Notes: a model not told the origin generated them from the sequence alone. DNA of 64,000 nt from Chiridota heheva (GCA_020152595.1 JAIGNY010004402.1:127001-191000), one strand, 5' to 3'. Counted from the first letter of the stretch, positions 1 through 12,394 are shown. Made by a program: numbers and translations.

Positions 1-1290
1 GCCTAAATGTATATGTTGGTTGTCTGGCAGAGACAAATTCTGCTCCAAGCTTTAAAAAACTAGAAAAAGAAATATCCGATTTTCAGAGCAACCAGATACT
101 TTAAGCATGGATACCAGGTCGTTTCTGAGCCCATACTTACGCTAAGGCACAACCAAGCTAACCTCTAATACAAACCTGGCTCTACATCTTGTGAAAGGGC
201 GGCCTCTGGTGACAGAGAGAACTCCACACATTTGGTATTCTTCAGATGGGAAGACATTTGACTCATGTTCATCACAACAGATGCATGCTCAACTGAACTA
301 TAAAGAGGAAAAATATCTCCTTTACTCCCAGTCCTTGGATAGTATGTTATTTACCAAGATTTCTCTTTTAACAATAATTACAAAATGTATATATCAAAAC
401 TAGCAGTCATTTCTTGAATTGTCAACTTGCAGAGGTCAACAATTGTTTAGTTACATAAGGATAATGAGTTGAGCAAATTTGCTTGTGGTTGCCCAATCCT
501 GCATTTTTGATATCCTTGCTGCTAGCCTTTCTAACCTCTGCAAAACCCAGAAGACATCTAATTGAGAGAGGACCTCTGTTGCACTAACAACAAAGTGACA
601 AAGACTCCATACTTTACTAACTATCAAACCACAATAAAAGTTTCTCAGTACATATAACTAAACAGGGTGAAGGTACCTCAGATAATTGCTTGTTTATGAG
701 ATATTTCTATCAAATACATCAAATAGATCTGATCACATCAGGATTTGAACCAAATCAATGAAAACATAAATGCTGTACCAACAGCAAATTACTCACATAC
801 CTCATCTCGATTCCCACCTTCTTTCAAATAATTTCCCTTCACATGAAAGTTAGCATTTCAATTGATAAGCTAGTTTTCTAATGTCAGAGTTACCAACACT
901 GTCCATTTCATTTTGTTTTTCTCCACCTTGCTCCTGACCTCATTTTGGCTCCATCTTTTCCTAAACCCTGTCCCTCCTCTTTTTCAACCCTGCCACATCT
1001 CTCTTTTTACCTTTGTTCTCTACCTCTGCCCTCGTTCTAAGAAAAACGGTACCACTATTATTGATGCTTCTTCACTTACTGCATGTATGAGAATGCAGCT
1101 ATTTCAGTAAAATATGGTCTCTGCAACATATTACCTCATTGTCTGTTCTTAATAACAAATTTAATAAAAACCCTTTCTAATTAATGGAGGCCAATAAAGG
1201 TTGGCGTCAAGCATAAGAGAGTCAATGAATCTCTCTGGGCCCATAGGACCTCCAAAGAAATGTTAGTAATCATTCAAAGCTGTACAGACT
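1..1290. other. Gene-free sequence, presumed intron
   Basis: No gene, RNA or mobile-element signature is visible. Open frames here are short and lack family motifs. From its position, this stretch lies in the intron (or downstream region) 3' of the last PAS-B exon seen at 18530-18636 on the minus strand. The PAS-B exon that should follow was looked for (motifs such as YYR and GGYxW on the minus strand) and not found. Confidence 0.5.
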
Positions 1291-1299
1291 CTAGCAACT

Positions 1300-1410
1300 G
1301 GAATAAAGTTGTGTTGTTGGAATAAATTTGTGTTGTTGGAATAAATTAAGTGTTGTTGGAATAAGGTTGTGTTATTGTTGGAATAAAGTTGTGTTGTTGT
1401 TGAAATAAAA
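1300..1410. repeat. About 21-bp tandem repeat (TGTTGTTGGAATAAA units)
   Basis: Roughly five imperfect units of a TGTTGTTGGAATAAAgTTG type repeat sit side by side and run directly into the G-rich microsatellite that follows. There is no sign of coding function. Confidence 0.75.
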
Positions 1411-1727
1411 TTGCTGTGGTGGTGGTGGTGCTGGTGGAGTGGTGGTGGGGTGATGGTGGGGTGTTGGTGCGGGTGGGGGTGGTGGTGATGGGGTGGTGGT
1501 GCGGTGGTGGTGGGGTGGAGTGGTGGTGTTGGTGGTTGGGTGTTGGTGGTGGTGGTGGTGGGGTGGTGGTGGTGGGTGGGGTTGGTGGTGGTGGAGTGGT
1601 GGTGTTGGTGGTGGGGTGGTGGTGGGGTGGTGGTGGTCGGGTGGTGGTGGGGTGGCGGTGGTGGTGGTGGGCTGGTGGTGGTGAGGTAGTGGTGGTGGGG
1701 TGGGGGTTGTTGTTGGGTTTAGTGGCA
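1411..1727. repeat. G-rich GGT/TGG microsatellite
   Basis: About 310 bases consist almost wholly of GGT, TGG and GGGG steps on the plus strand with nearly no C. Runs of GGGG separated by TGGT spacers could support G-quadruplexes. The frames open on both strands (poly-His/Thr/Pro on minus, Val/Trp/Gly on plus) are products of the simple repeat and not genes. Confidence 0.92.
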
Positions 1728-1789
1728 AAAAAGCAAATATAGTATTTGTTCTTATGTCGTAAAAATTGGTGAGCTTGTGATGATGTCAC

Positions 1790-2220
1790 TCACAGATGAA
1801 ATTGTTGGGAGTGTCGAGTACTTGATTATTTTTTATGCAAATGGTTTCTTTTTGGGACTTGATATGATATTGTTTTTGACATAAATGAAATAGGGGAAAC
1901 TGGTGTGTACTGTACGCATATTTTAGGCCCAACAAAAGTCACCCGTAGAGATGACAGGTTTAAATACTTTGGGAAACCGGTGATTCACTTCCTGTTCAAG
2001 AAATAAATACAGTTTAATCATTAATTCTAATGGTACTGATCATCCAGCTTACCTGATAACCTGAAAGATGAAGATAAAAGATGTATCACTTGAATTTTTG
2101 GCAAGAAGTAAAAGAATGGTCGCTTGCATCCAAACATAACCTCCTGATTTGCACATCCAGCGAAAATAACTGCTGATGGACTGCCCCTTTGTCAGCACTA
2201 GTAAATTATAACAATAGTAA
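1790..2220. other. Gene-free sequence
   Basis: Unique-looking AT-rich sequence between two repeat tracts. No gene or element was recognised. Confidence 0.5.
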
Positions 2221-2221
2221 T

Positions 2222-3403
2222 TTTAAGAATGAGTTTCAATTTGGTCAGTCATGTCCATCATGTAAGTCATTCATGTTCATCATGTGTGTCAGTCACGTCC
2301 ATTATGTAAATCAGTCATGTCCATTATGTAAGTCAATCATGTTCATCATGTAAGCCAGTCATGTCCATCATGTAAGTCAGTCACATCCATCATGTAAGTC
2401 AGTCACATCCATCATGTAAGTCATTCATGTTAATCATTAAGTCAGTCATGTCCATCATGTAAGTCAGTCACATCCACCATGAAAGTCAATCATGTTCATC
2501 ATGTAAGTCAGCCACGTCCATCATGTAAGTCAGTCATATTCATATCCGATAATGTGTGTCGCTCACATTTATCATGTAAGTCAGTCATGTCCATCACTTA
2601 AGTCAATCATGTTCATCATGTAAGTCAATCTTGTTCATCATGTAAGTCAATCTTGTTCATCAGGTAAGTCAGTCATGCTCATCATGTAAGTAAATCATGT
2701 TCATCATGTAAGTCAGTATTGCATCATCATGTAAGTCAATCATGTTCATCATTTTAGTCAGTCGTGTTCATCATGTAAGTCAGCCACATCCATCATATAG
2801 GTCAGTCATATTCATATGCCATTATGTAAGTCAGTCCCATTCATCATGTCAGTCAGTCATGTCCATCACGTAAGTCAATCATGTTTATCATGTAAGTCAG
2901 TCCTGTCCATCATGTAAGTCAATCATGTAAGTCAGTCATATTATTCATGTAAGTCAGTCACGTCCATCATGCACATCAGTCATATCCATCTTGTAAGTCA
3001 ATCATATCCATCATGTAAGTCAGTCACTTCCATTATGAAGGTCAGTCACATCCATCATGTAAGTCCATCATATAAATTAGTCATATTAATCATGTAAGTC
3101 AGTCACGTCCATCATGCAAATCAGTCATATCCATCAGGTAAGTCAATCATATCCATCATGTAAGTCAGCCACATCCATCATGTAAGTCCATTATGTAAGT
3201 CAGTCACGTCCATCATATAAGTCAATCACGTTCATCATATAAGTCAGTCATGTCCATCAGGTGAGTCAGTCATGTCCATTATGTAAGTCAGTCATGTTCA
3301 TCCTATAAGTCATCATGTTCATCATGTAAGTCAGTCATGTTCATAATTTAACTCCGTCTTTTCCATCATGTTTGACCAAAGACAACAACAGAGTGAAGAA
3401 CTT
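2222..3403. repeat. 22-bp minisatellite (CATCATGTAAGTCAGTCATGTC)
   Basis: More than 45 imperfect units of a 22-bp motif built from GTAAGTCAGTCATG and TCCATCAT. Units vary (CACATCC, CATGTTC, CACGTCC) and some are truncated. The last 75 bases (3329-3403) leave the repeat and match 16678-16753 closely, so the array edge belongs to a dispersed repeat. A CAATCAAT run follows at about 3469-3485. Confidence 0.9.
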
Positions 3404-3769
3404 AATGTATCTTTGTGCATGATGTGTATTTGTGCATGTAAATATCTCTCAGTGAACAAATATTTTCAATCAATCAATCAATCAGTCCAAAATTCATGTC
3501 CAATCATGTAAGTCAGTAATTCAATTCAACGTAACTTTATTTCAACCTTCTTGAAAACAAAAAATCATACTTATGATCATTACATAACAATACATACAAG
3601 ATAAACATTTTAATAGATAATAAAAATGTTTTTAAAAAAAACAATGAACTGAAACTAATACTGAAATATATAAAGACGCTTGGAGGTTAAGGAGATTCTC
3701 AGAAAGCTTAAAAGCTTGTAAAATAGCCATCCGATCCGCTACCCTTACAGAAATACCAAAATCCTATAT
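3404..3769. other. AT-rich stretch, possible LINE 3' tail
   Basis: No gene. At 3515-3560 an ATTCAATTCAA run is followed by AACTTTATTTCAACC. Read on the minus strand, this is an AATAAAGTT signal followed by a short TTGAAT repeat, a pattern seen at the 3' ends of several LINE families. No reverse-transcriptase sequence is attached, so the identification is weak. Confidence 0.3.
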
Positions 3770-4327
3770 CTGGCATATATCAAGGTATATAGGGCTTCAT
3801 ATAGCCATATAAATCTTGATATAATTCCATATATAAGGAAATTTTATTTATATATCAAGTTTGATAAAGTCAGGTATAGTATATACAAAAGGAATATTGA
3901 ATTTGTTAATAAAGCTGTACATTTCATATAAAGCAAGATAAAGTATATACAGATGGTATATTTTATATGTATATACAGATTTATATAGCTGTATAAAGAA
4001 TGATATACCTAGTTGATATATAAAGTTTATATACATATAAAGATATATACAACTATATAAAGCCAGATATAGTATATACAGAGGGCTTATTTTATGTGTA
4101 TAAATAGATTTATATGGCTTTATCAAACATGATACACCTGTATATGGTTGATATACATATGAAGAGGTATACAACTATATAAAGCCAGATATAGTATGAA
4201 TGACATAATTTATGTGTATATACATATTTATATGGCTATATAAAGCATAATATTCCTATAAAGTTTATAAGGATGTATAGAACTAGATCAACTATGCCTC
4301 TACAAAATATACAGAGGGCATATTTGA

Positions 4328-4423
<96 letters not shown>

Positions 4424-4665
4424 TTTATAAAGCTTGATATACCTATATAAAGATGATATACATATGAAGAGGTATACAACTATATAAAGCCAGATATAGT
4501 ATATACAGAGGGCTTATTTTGTGTATATACAGATTTATATGGCTATATAAAGCATGATATACTTTAGTAGATGTATAAGGTTTATATGCATATGGATAGT
4601 ACAAATATATAAAGCCAGATATAGTATACACAGAAGGCTTATTTTGTATGTACGCCTATACAGAT
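3770..4665. repeat. About 121-bp AT-rich satellite
   Basis: Diverged tandem units recur at about 120-bp spacing, marked by AAAGCCAGATATAGTATA near 4058, 4179, 4485 and 4609 and a related copy near 3941. Each unit also carries ATATACAGAGGGCTTATTTT and TTTATATGGCT. One unit is interrupted by a long (AT)n run. The minus-strand Tyr/Ile-rich open frames here come from the repeat. Confidence 0.8.
4330..4420. repeat. (AT)n microsatellite
   Basis: About 91 bases of uninterrupted AT dinucleotide inside the 121-bp satellite. It is self-complementary and likely to be length-variable. Confidence 0.95.
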
Positions 4666-4739
4666 AGATGATGGCTACCCAACAGAAAAAACAAACTAAA
4701 AAAACAAACAATTGGAATGCACAGTTTTAAACTGTTGTC

Positions 4740-4965
4740 AACTGTTTGTAACAGGTCATAACTGTTTTAACTGGTAATGAACATATCACCTGTTAAAACC
4801 AGTAAGGCTTTACTGGAATCAAGAGGCATTAATTGTTTTCAACAGGGGACTATTACAAATCCTTGTTAAAACCAGTTAGACCTAACTGGAATCAGCAGGC
4901 TTTTATTGTTTCCAAAAATTACTTTTACAAATCCCTGTTAAAACCAGTTAGACTTGACTAGAAAT
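4740..4965. repeat. About 72-bp tandem repeat, three units
   Basis: CTGTTAAAACCAGTTAGAC begins units near 4794, 4864 and 4936, each followed by CTGGAATCAGCAGGC and TATTGTTT (the last unit is incomplete). A degenerate ACTGTTTTAACTGGTAATGAAC segment precedes the first unit. Confidence 0.75.
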
Positions 4966-4969
4966 TTTC

Positions 4970-5290
4970 TCCGGAATGCAAATTCTGATTTTCCAGTTTG
5001 AAAAAATATTTTTCACCTTTAAATTACATCAATGTCCTTCATTTTCAGGAATTTTTCTTCATTTTTGGAAAATTTGCATTAATTTCGTAAAAATTTCCTT
5101 CAATTTTTGTGAAATTGTCCCATTTTTGGGAAATTTCCTTCTCTTTGTGAGATATTTCATTTTGCTTCAAATTTTGTGAAATTTCTATCAATTCTCGCAA
5201 AATGCCTTTCATTTTTCTTCATTTTCGGGAAATTTGCATTAATTCTTGTGAAATTTTCTACAATTTTAGTGATCCATCTCAGGAAATTTT
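4970..5290. repeat. Degenerate AATTTTCTTCAATTTT minisatellite
   Basis: Loose reiterations of TTTTGGGAAATTTCCTTCAAT with a period near 25 bases. The same type of sequence, in the same orientation, recurs at 60950-61390. Confidence 0.65.
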
Positions 5291-6417
5291 ACCCAAATTT
5301 CCAATAATTGGATGACATACATATGAGGAAAATCTTGTATATATACATTTGCCAGTGTCCCCGGCCGAGCTGTAGGCCTAACACGCGAAAATATTCAGCA
5401 AAAAAACTTGTTATTATATATTTTATGTTTAGAATTAAACATATATTTTATTACATAAGAAACATTAAATTATATCATAATTTTAATATGTGAGAAAACA
5501 ATTTATTGTTCTTGCTTGAATCACATTTTAATAGAAATGATTGATTAAAATTTATACATCAATGAACCCACGTAATTTACACCATGTGTATATGTACGTA
5601 CGTCTAGCGCAGCACAGGAGTCACTCAAGTAAATTTTTTCAAGTTTTTGCGCCCAGAAATTCCATTTGATCATCAATTTGGTATTCAACTTTATATGAAT
5701 TGGGGTTCATTGGCTAAAATAACACAATTTAAAAAAAATTAGCACAAGGGATTTGAACAAATGTGGAAAAGATGTGTGAATAAAGCCATATCAATGATAT
5801 CTCAACGACAATATATGTCAATCTCAAAGATAATATATGTCATAGGTCACAAGTCATGTAGTTGTTTTAGATGGTGAGTTATTTGTAAGTAGGCTTAATG
5901 TCAAATTCACGAGAGGGCAGGGATTTTCTTTGCTTGACAATAGGATAAAATAATAAAATGTCAATTTTTGGCTCTTAAAAGAATGAGTGAATTATTTCTG
6001 GTTGTAGTGTAAAGATTGCAAGTTGCCTCACTGTATGATATAGAACTCTACAATCCAGGTGCAACCCTATTTTCAGTACATGCGCAATAGTTACTTCCGT
6101 TGCAAATCGTAGTCTCATCCTCAGACCCACCTTCCATCATCCGATCATAAATTGATATTTAATCAGACATATGCACTGGTTAACTGGCTTCTGTAACCAC
6201 AGTAATTCAAGTATGTTTACATGATTAATGTTAGATATGCACTAAATGTCTTGATAAGGATAATGGCGTAATTGTGTAAACAAGAAGTGACCACTTGGTG
6301 ATTACGAGCAGTCTGTTTGTTTATTTTCTCAAAAAAGTGACGATAAATTTGGGTGAAAGGTTTTAAATATCTGTTTACTATCCGTCTCCAAAATTACAGA
6401 ACAACCCAAAGCGGAAA
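5291..6417. other. Gene-free sequence
   Basis: AT-rich sequence with no recognised gene or element. It ends at the border of the CCCACATGCCAT array. Confidence 0.5.
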
Positions 6418-7021
6418 ATGAAAACCCCCATTCTTTGTCCCAAATGCCATCCCACTCTCTGTCCCACATGCCATTCCACCCTCTGTCCCACATGCCCATT
6501 CTCTGTCCCACATGCCATTCCACTCTTTGTCCCACATGCCATTCCACTCTTTGTCCCACATGCCATCCCACTCTCTGTCCCACATACCATTCCACTCTCT
6601 GTCCCACATGCCATCTCACTCTCTGTCCCACATGCCATTCCACTCTTTGTCCCACATGCCATTCCACTCTTTGTCCCACATGCCATCCTACTCTGTCCCA
6701 CATACCATTCCACTCTCTGTCCCACATGCCATCTCACTCTCTGTCCCACATGCCATTCCACCCTCTGTCCCACATGCCCATTCTGTCCCACATGCCATCC
6801 CACTCTTTGTCCCACATGCCATCCTACTCTGTCCCACATACCATTCCACTCTCTGTCCCACATGCCATCTCACTCTCTGTCCCACATGCCATTCCACCCT
6901 CTGTCCCACATGCCCATTCTGTCCCACATGCCATCCCACTCTTTGTCCCACATGCCATCCCACTCTCTGTCCCACATACCATTCCACTCTGTCCCACGTG
7001 CCATCCCACTCTGTCTCACAT
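6418..7021. repeat. 24-bp minisatellite (CCCACATGCCATTCCACTCTCTGT)
   Basis: About 25 units of a 24-bp motif with some 17-22-bp short units. Since 24 is a multiple of three, several frames stay open on both strands (SHMPFHSL on plus, VGWHVGQR on minus). These are repeat products. A block of about 146 bp (six units including short forms) is itself repeated at 6683 and 6829, giving a higher-order structure. Related arrays lie at 22780, 49790 and 55660. Confidence 0.93.
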
Positions 7022-7035
7022 GTGGCAGCTTAATT

Positions 7036-8370
7036 GTAAATTTACCCCGCTAAGCGTAGCGGGGATATCTACGAAAGTTATACTTACCTTCTAGAGCTGT
7101 GACCGTTTAGCGTGTACTCGCTACACGCTCGCAAATCTTGTAAACGTTTACTAAATACTTCATTGCGAGTAATCGTTTTTTCATACATTATAGGCCTAGT
7201 GTCTTGCCGTTGAAAATCAATATTCATGATTCAAATCACACACACATTCGGCTGACAAAATTCCAATCAATGATTTTTTACAAACTGTAAACCCGATTAG
7301 CATAATCTTTTTTAAATGTGCGAATCACAAATGCGCAGTAATCACCAATAAATGGGGATATTATGCACTTTAATTTCGCCGAAATCTGAGTAATCTAACT
7401 TGTAAAATGCACCGCGAATGTGCAGCAGTAAACAGTGAAACTAACAATAGGCCTAACGTTAGGCCAAAAGGCTTTAAATCCCACGCAATCAAGGCCCGTT
7501 TCATCGACCAAAAAACACTTGAATCGTGACAATCAGTACATTTACATGTAAATATTACCTGACGAGTCAAATAAATTTTGCAAGAAAGAAAAAATATTGC
7601 ATAATAAATAAACAGAAAAAGGTTTTAACAAAGCTGAAATTCTGCATGCTTCGCAAAGAAGGCGGCCATTTTTTCAAGAGGACTATTATTTCAGAACTTC
7701 CTGGTGGTGGTGGCGTAGTTTTGAAATGTTTTACGGCGAGGTATATCAAAGGCCTCAGTAAGCAAGATTTTCACAGAACTTTGAAAGCCGTAGCGAATAG
7801 GACCAACAAGTTACGCGATGTTGAGTTTAAATGACATTGAAAGGAAGTTATCTCTTCTTTCTAAACTGAATTTCTATGCATATTTTCCATAAAAATGATG
7901 ATTTGTACCGTAGAAGTAAACTTTTTACGATTTTGAAAGCAAAACTCAGCGTCTATTTCGGCAATGCAGCCAGTACTTTTGCCATACTACTTGCGCGATT
8001 TTTTTTACTTCGCCTCGTAGTTTTGGAGCAATTTTGGTGTATTTTTGAAAATTACGGTACTAAACTCGTGTACACGATACACGCTCGCTTCTTTGGGCGT
8101 GTACACGTTTACTAAAATCCCTAAACGTTCACAGCTCTATTACCTTCCATGCTATAATATGCAATCTGGTCACACGACCTGATTCTAACGCACTTCTAAC
8201 CGAACCTAAAAAACGCAGTAACCAGCCAAGCCCTGACCTCCATAATACCTCTGTACCACCTCACTCAACATTCCACCGAGGCCTGAACGAGAGGGGAGGC
8301 GGGCGGGATGCATGGAAGGTAAGTATAACTCTCGTAAATATCCCCGCCACGCTTTAGCGGGTAAATTTAC
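7036..8370. mobile_element. Small inverted-repeat element, split by a hAT insertion
   Basis: The ends are inverted copies of about 58 bases. The left end reads GTAAATTTACCCCGC, then a small CCCCGCTAAGCGTAGCGGGG palindrome, then TTATACTTACCTTCCATGC. The right end (about 8308-8370) is its reverse complement with few changes. Without the nested hAT element it would be about 280 bp with no coding capacity. Its inner segment 8148-8266 matches the right terminus of the neighbouring large element (15421-15540, inverted), so it looks like a short non-autonomous relative. The terminal GTAAATTTAC is itself a palindrome. Confidence 0.75.
7092..8139. mobile_element. Non-autonomous hAT-type DNA transposon
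   Basis: The termini are TAGAGCTGTGACCGTTTAG on the left and, read inward from the right, TAGAGCTGTGAACGTTTAG. It is flanked by a perfect 8-bp duplication, TTACCTTC at 7084-7091 and 8140-8147. Eight-base target duplications and short inverted ends containing TAGAG are typical of the hAT superfamily. Both sub-terminal regions carry repeated CGTGTAC / TAAACGTTTAC motifs, as hAT binding regions often do. The interior has no transposase; the open frames at 7526-7834 and 7876-8115 match no family. The target is the inverted-repeat element at 7036-8370, so this is the younger insertion. Confidence 0.85.
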
Positions 8371-10289
8371 TTCAAGTTATACCTTACCTTCCATGCTATA
8401 ATATGCAATCAGATTGCAACCGAGGATAGGAAGGAAGGGAGTTCAGATCGCCGCACATTTTTTTTTTTTTTTTTTAATGGCTGGTACGAAAACTCACACG
8501 AACCGAATCCCACTTAAAGGACGAAATTCCTTCACCTCGGAAGGATGAAAGACCTCAAGAGTGGGAAGAACTAAAACATAGTAAACCACGGCGAGGTACA
8601 GTCAAACCGAACAAGGCACCATTTGTTGACAGTAACGGAGGCAAACCTCGAAAGAACCGGAGCAAAAAGCCCAGAAAAACAAGCCAACCGGAAGAGCGTT
8701 TGGACTCAATTACAGCAAAGTGTCCACAAAAACGCCACAAGCCACACCGGATTCATCCATGAGACAGAACCGGCGAGGAAACTACGATTGGGAACGGTGT
8801 ACCAACGAAACGAATTGAAGAAATCCCGGACAAGGGAAAAATTCGTTAGCGCATAACCGCGTAAGAGCTAAAGTTAGCGGGGGAACACGAACGTCGAAAA
8901 GTGAGTCAGACCAAAAACAAGAGAAAAACCGCAAAAAGCGTTTTCTCGAACGGCGTGACGAGAAATCCCGTGAAAAGAGGTTATGCCCCGAACCCGAGTG
9001 CATACCGCGGCCGTTCTATGAACAGTTCAGACTACTTTAAAAGAAAGCCACTGGATGATCTCTTGGAGGAAAATGTCACATGACACACTACGAAGAGATC
9101 TCCCAGAACTTACCAGTGGTCGCGAGTCAAAGACCGTAGACCCCACTGGAAAAACCCTGGTGGATAGCTGCAAGTTATCCCAGAGCTCATGACAGAACTA
9201 AGCTTGAGAGAGGGCCCACCTCCACAACGGGGAGGGGTGAACAACCCCTCAGAAAAGCCATGCTACGTCGAGGAAAGGCGGGCCGAGGCCACACCATCAA
9301 CGAAGCGCCCGGGACTGAGATGCAGTCCGCCGGAGCCCAGGAAAGAGACAAAAATCGGCCCTGACCCGAGGCTCGACGTGAAGCCTGCAAGGTCGGAGCA
9401 GCCAAAGTTCGCCCTGCGCCGAGACGAAAAAGGTCGGTACCCGCCCAAGTTTCCGACAGAAGGGGTCACAAGAAAAGTGCCCCGACCTTGATCAAGAAGC
9501 CCCGCCGGCACCGACGGTGATATCTGACGGGTGAAAACGTTTCCTTACCCCAGGTGGGAGCACCCGCACCACCACCAAAGGGGGTGACCACCGACTGAAC
9601 GTGTAAAGCGGAGGGACTGAACGACACCATCCGCAGTCCAGAAAAAACTGCCGACCCTGAGCAAAGGTTGTTGAAAACGACTGACCAAAAATCAAAGGCT
9701 AGCGAAACAAAAGGCAGGCCGTTAATATAAAACGATACAAGAAGGGCTGCCAACCGTGTAAGGCCATGTAGCTGTGAGACGGCACGGGTCGTAAGACCGC
9801 GGAGCCGTACAAACAGTCGACGGCACCCAAGCGGGTCCGAAAACTGTAGCAGTTGCGGGACGCGTAGCTCCAGGCCACGCCTATCAACAGCGAAACTTGT
9901 CTAAGAAGTTGACTGGAGAAAGTGTTAACGTACTCACGATAGTAACAACCTTGAAACCGCTGGAGCCTACGGCCACTGGCGCCGAGAAAACGAATACCGT
10001 ATGTCTGTACGGGCAGCTAAGTAACAGGCCGTAAAACCGCAAGGAAGCAGCTGTAAGGTGTTAAAGTATGGAATGAACCATACGTGCCGTTGTTGGTAAT
10101 AGCTACCCCAAACGTAAGGTTGTCTATCAAAAGGCCACCTATGGTCAAGAAAAATATCCTTCATGGAGGTAATATTGACAAGTAGGGGGTAACGTACTCA
10201 CGTCAACCGTATGAGTCATAAACCCCAGCACTGGGGTAGAAATCACGAAAGAGGGGACGTCCTGTGTATACTACACGGACGTTAAACAC

Positions 10290-10985
10290 CCTGCACCACG
10301 GAGCTGAAAAGCGCGTGGCTACTGGGGGACTTACGCCACAAAGTATGCAACCCGTTAAGTATTATAGATCCGTTATGGGTCTACAAAGGCGTCAGCATGA
10401 CAAGTAAAAACCACGAGTCCTCCGCCAACTATGTCTCTGTGCACCACGGAGCAAAAAGCTCGTGGCTACGCGAGGGGACAACTGGTACTGGTACGTGTCC
10501 CGAACGTAGTAGCTATCAGTACAAAAGGACCGCCGAGGTCCACGATAGCGTGAACGCACTACACCGTAACGCGAGTCGTTATCTCATTATACCGCTATTC
10601 ACCACGGGCCACCGAGTAAGTGGCGACGCCGAGGGAAGATGTACGCAGTACGCGTTCCCGTTGAGAATAGTTAAAATATATATACTGAGGCCGTAAGAAA
10701 TACGGAAGAGTTCACGTGCCACGCAAGCTACACGAGTCGTAAACTGAGTTTGTTTCATCACGGAGCTCGAAACCGGTAGCTGCGTGGGGAAGAGGGGACT
10801 ACCGTCGTACTCAGTATGTGTCCCGGTAAGAGAAACGGCCGCGAACTCAGTAGTTCATGGCTACTGGTCCCTACTACCACAGCGCGCTGCTGGTATAGGC
10901 CGTTAACTCCGTTTGTATAAAATCACTACGGAGCCGCGGCCGGGCGGCTACGCGTGGGGACTGCCGTCGAACGCTTAAAACGCCC
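10290..10985. repeat. Diverged repeats with CACGGAGC..GCGTGGCTACG hairpins
   Basis: Four related segments start at about 10297, 10441, 10757 and 10923. Each has CACGGAGC, a short spacer, then its partial complement GCTCGTGG/GCGCGTGG, followed by CTACGCGTGGGGACT-like sequence. The stems pair within each unit, for example CACGGAGC with GCTCGTG. Spacing is irregular (about 144, 316 and 166 bp). No coding function is visible. Confidence 0.6.
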
Positions 10986-12394
10986 CAGCAAGAAAAACGA
11001 CCGCGGAACACTGCAACACGCGGCTAACGGTCGCAACATCCCGAAGTTCCGTTACCGGGTTTATCGACGTTGTACGTAAAACCGCGTTAATATCTGTAGA
11101 ATGTGAGCGAAGGTCTCGTTCGACGCAAGAATCACATTCAGAATAGTTTCAACGGTTGTGGAACTACGTAACACGGAGGGAATAGCTCTCGTGATGGTAT
11201 GCCTCCAGTAAAGAAGGAAATCTTATCACCCGAGCGCTAGGCCTCAAAACCGAGCAAGCGCTAACACGCGACGCATCCTGGGAGCGTGACGCATCGACAA
11301 ACGGGACTCGTCCTCGTGTCCAGGAACTGGTGAAAACTATGCGGAACCGTGGACGTTCAACGCGAAAATCTCACCAAGTCAGCTCACACGGACGTGGAGA
11401 TCTCCGAAACTAACGGGTGTGACGTATGTTGTGCGTTACCTTGCTGTAGAACTAAGCAGCACTACAGACCCGAACGTCATCCCATGCCCCAGACGGAGCC
11501 GCTTGTTGTGTTACGGACCCTTACGGGCCGTAAAACAAGCCGTGGGGCCGTATGGAACTGATAACCGAGCCGCACGGACCCTAATGGACCCGTGCAAGTA
11601 ATCCAATGGCTCTACAACTAGCCGTAAAAAGGGGACTAACTCACGTAAGACCCGTGGGCGCCGCCTCTTGTGGGCCTACCGGTCCCATCGCGGAACCGAG
11701 GACCACAGCGATGTACACGGGTTTGAACATGTCGATAACACCAAAGCGCAACCTAAGAAGCGTTTACATGCGACGATCGCAGGACAGTCAAGGCGCCAGA
11801 ACGCACCGACACTAGGGACCTGCCCGTCGTGTCGATGATATAGGCGCAAAACATCGCGGAACTGTGACGTTCAACGCGAAAATCCTACAGAGGCAGTTCA
11901 CACGGCCGTGGAGCACCGTAGCTATGACCAAGTAGCTTCCTAGCTAGCGAACTCAACCGGGGTTCATCGTACAGTGTACGCGTTATCCCGTTGCAAAAAC
12001 TCTGAAGTCGTACAGGCCCGCACGGTCAGAGAAGCATTTGCACGCTATGCATAGCGGGACCTCTGAGGTGCGTAACGCACCCGGACGCTCGGAGGCCTGT
12101 CCTCCGTGCCTACGATACTGGTGAAAGTAATTGCGGAAATGTAACGTTCAACGCGGATAATCGTACTGATGGTGTTCACGTGGTCGTGGAACTGCGTAGC
12201 TAATGGCCACGGAACCATGAATAGAATAGCTCTCACGGCGCTATACTACTTGTGAAGATTATCACTTGTCACCTGGCCACATAGCTCGTAGCTAGCGGGT
12301 GCATATCCGGGTAAATCGTGACGTGTACGATATCCCGTTACAAAACACGGAGCCGACGCATCCCAACACCGGAGCCGCACGCTCTCGGTCGCAC

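Noticed and set aside
720-760. GATTTGAACC as a possible tRNA T-arm
   Set aside because: No matching acceptor or anticodon stem around it; isolated match only.
1346-1789. His/Pro/Thr-rich 147-codon frame on minus and Val/Trp/Gly frames on plus
   Set aside because: Translation of a GGT microsatellite; no start context, domain or splice support.
2222-3400. Possible CRISPR array because of regular short repeats
   Set aside because: Units are contiguous with no unique spacers, the genome is eukaryotic, and no cas genes exist. The same applies to the arrays at 6.4, 37.0, 44.1 and 47.4 kb.
6329-7094. Open frames up to 219 codons with CGTKSGMA or SHMPFHSL repeats
   Set aside because: Products of a 24-bp minisatellite whose unit length is a multiple of three.
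8480-12000. Search for tyrosine recombinase, transposase or RT in the large inverted-repeat element
   Set aside because: Frames on both strands are at most about 100 codons and show no catalytic motif that I can recognise.
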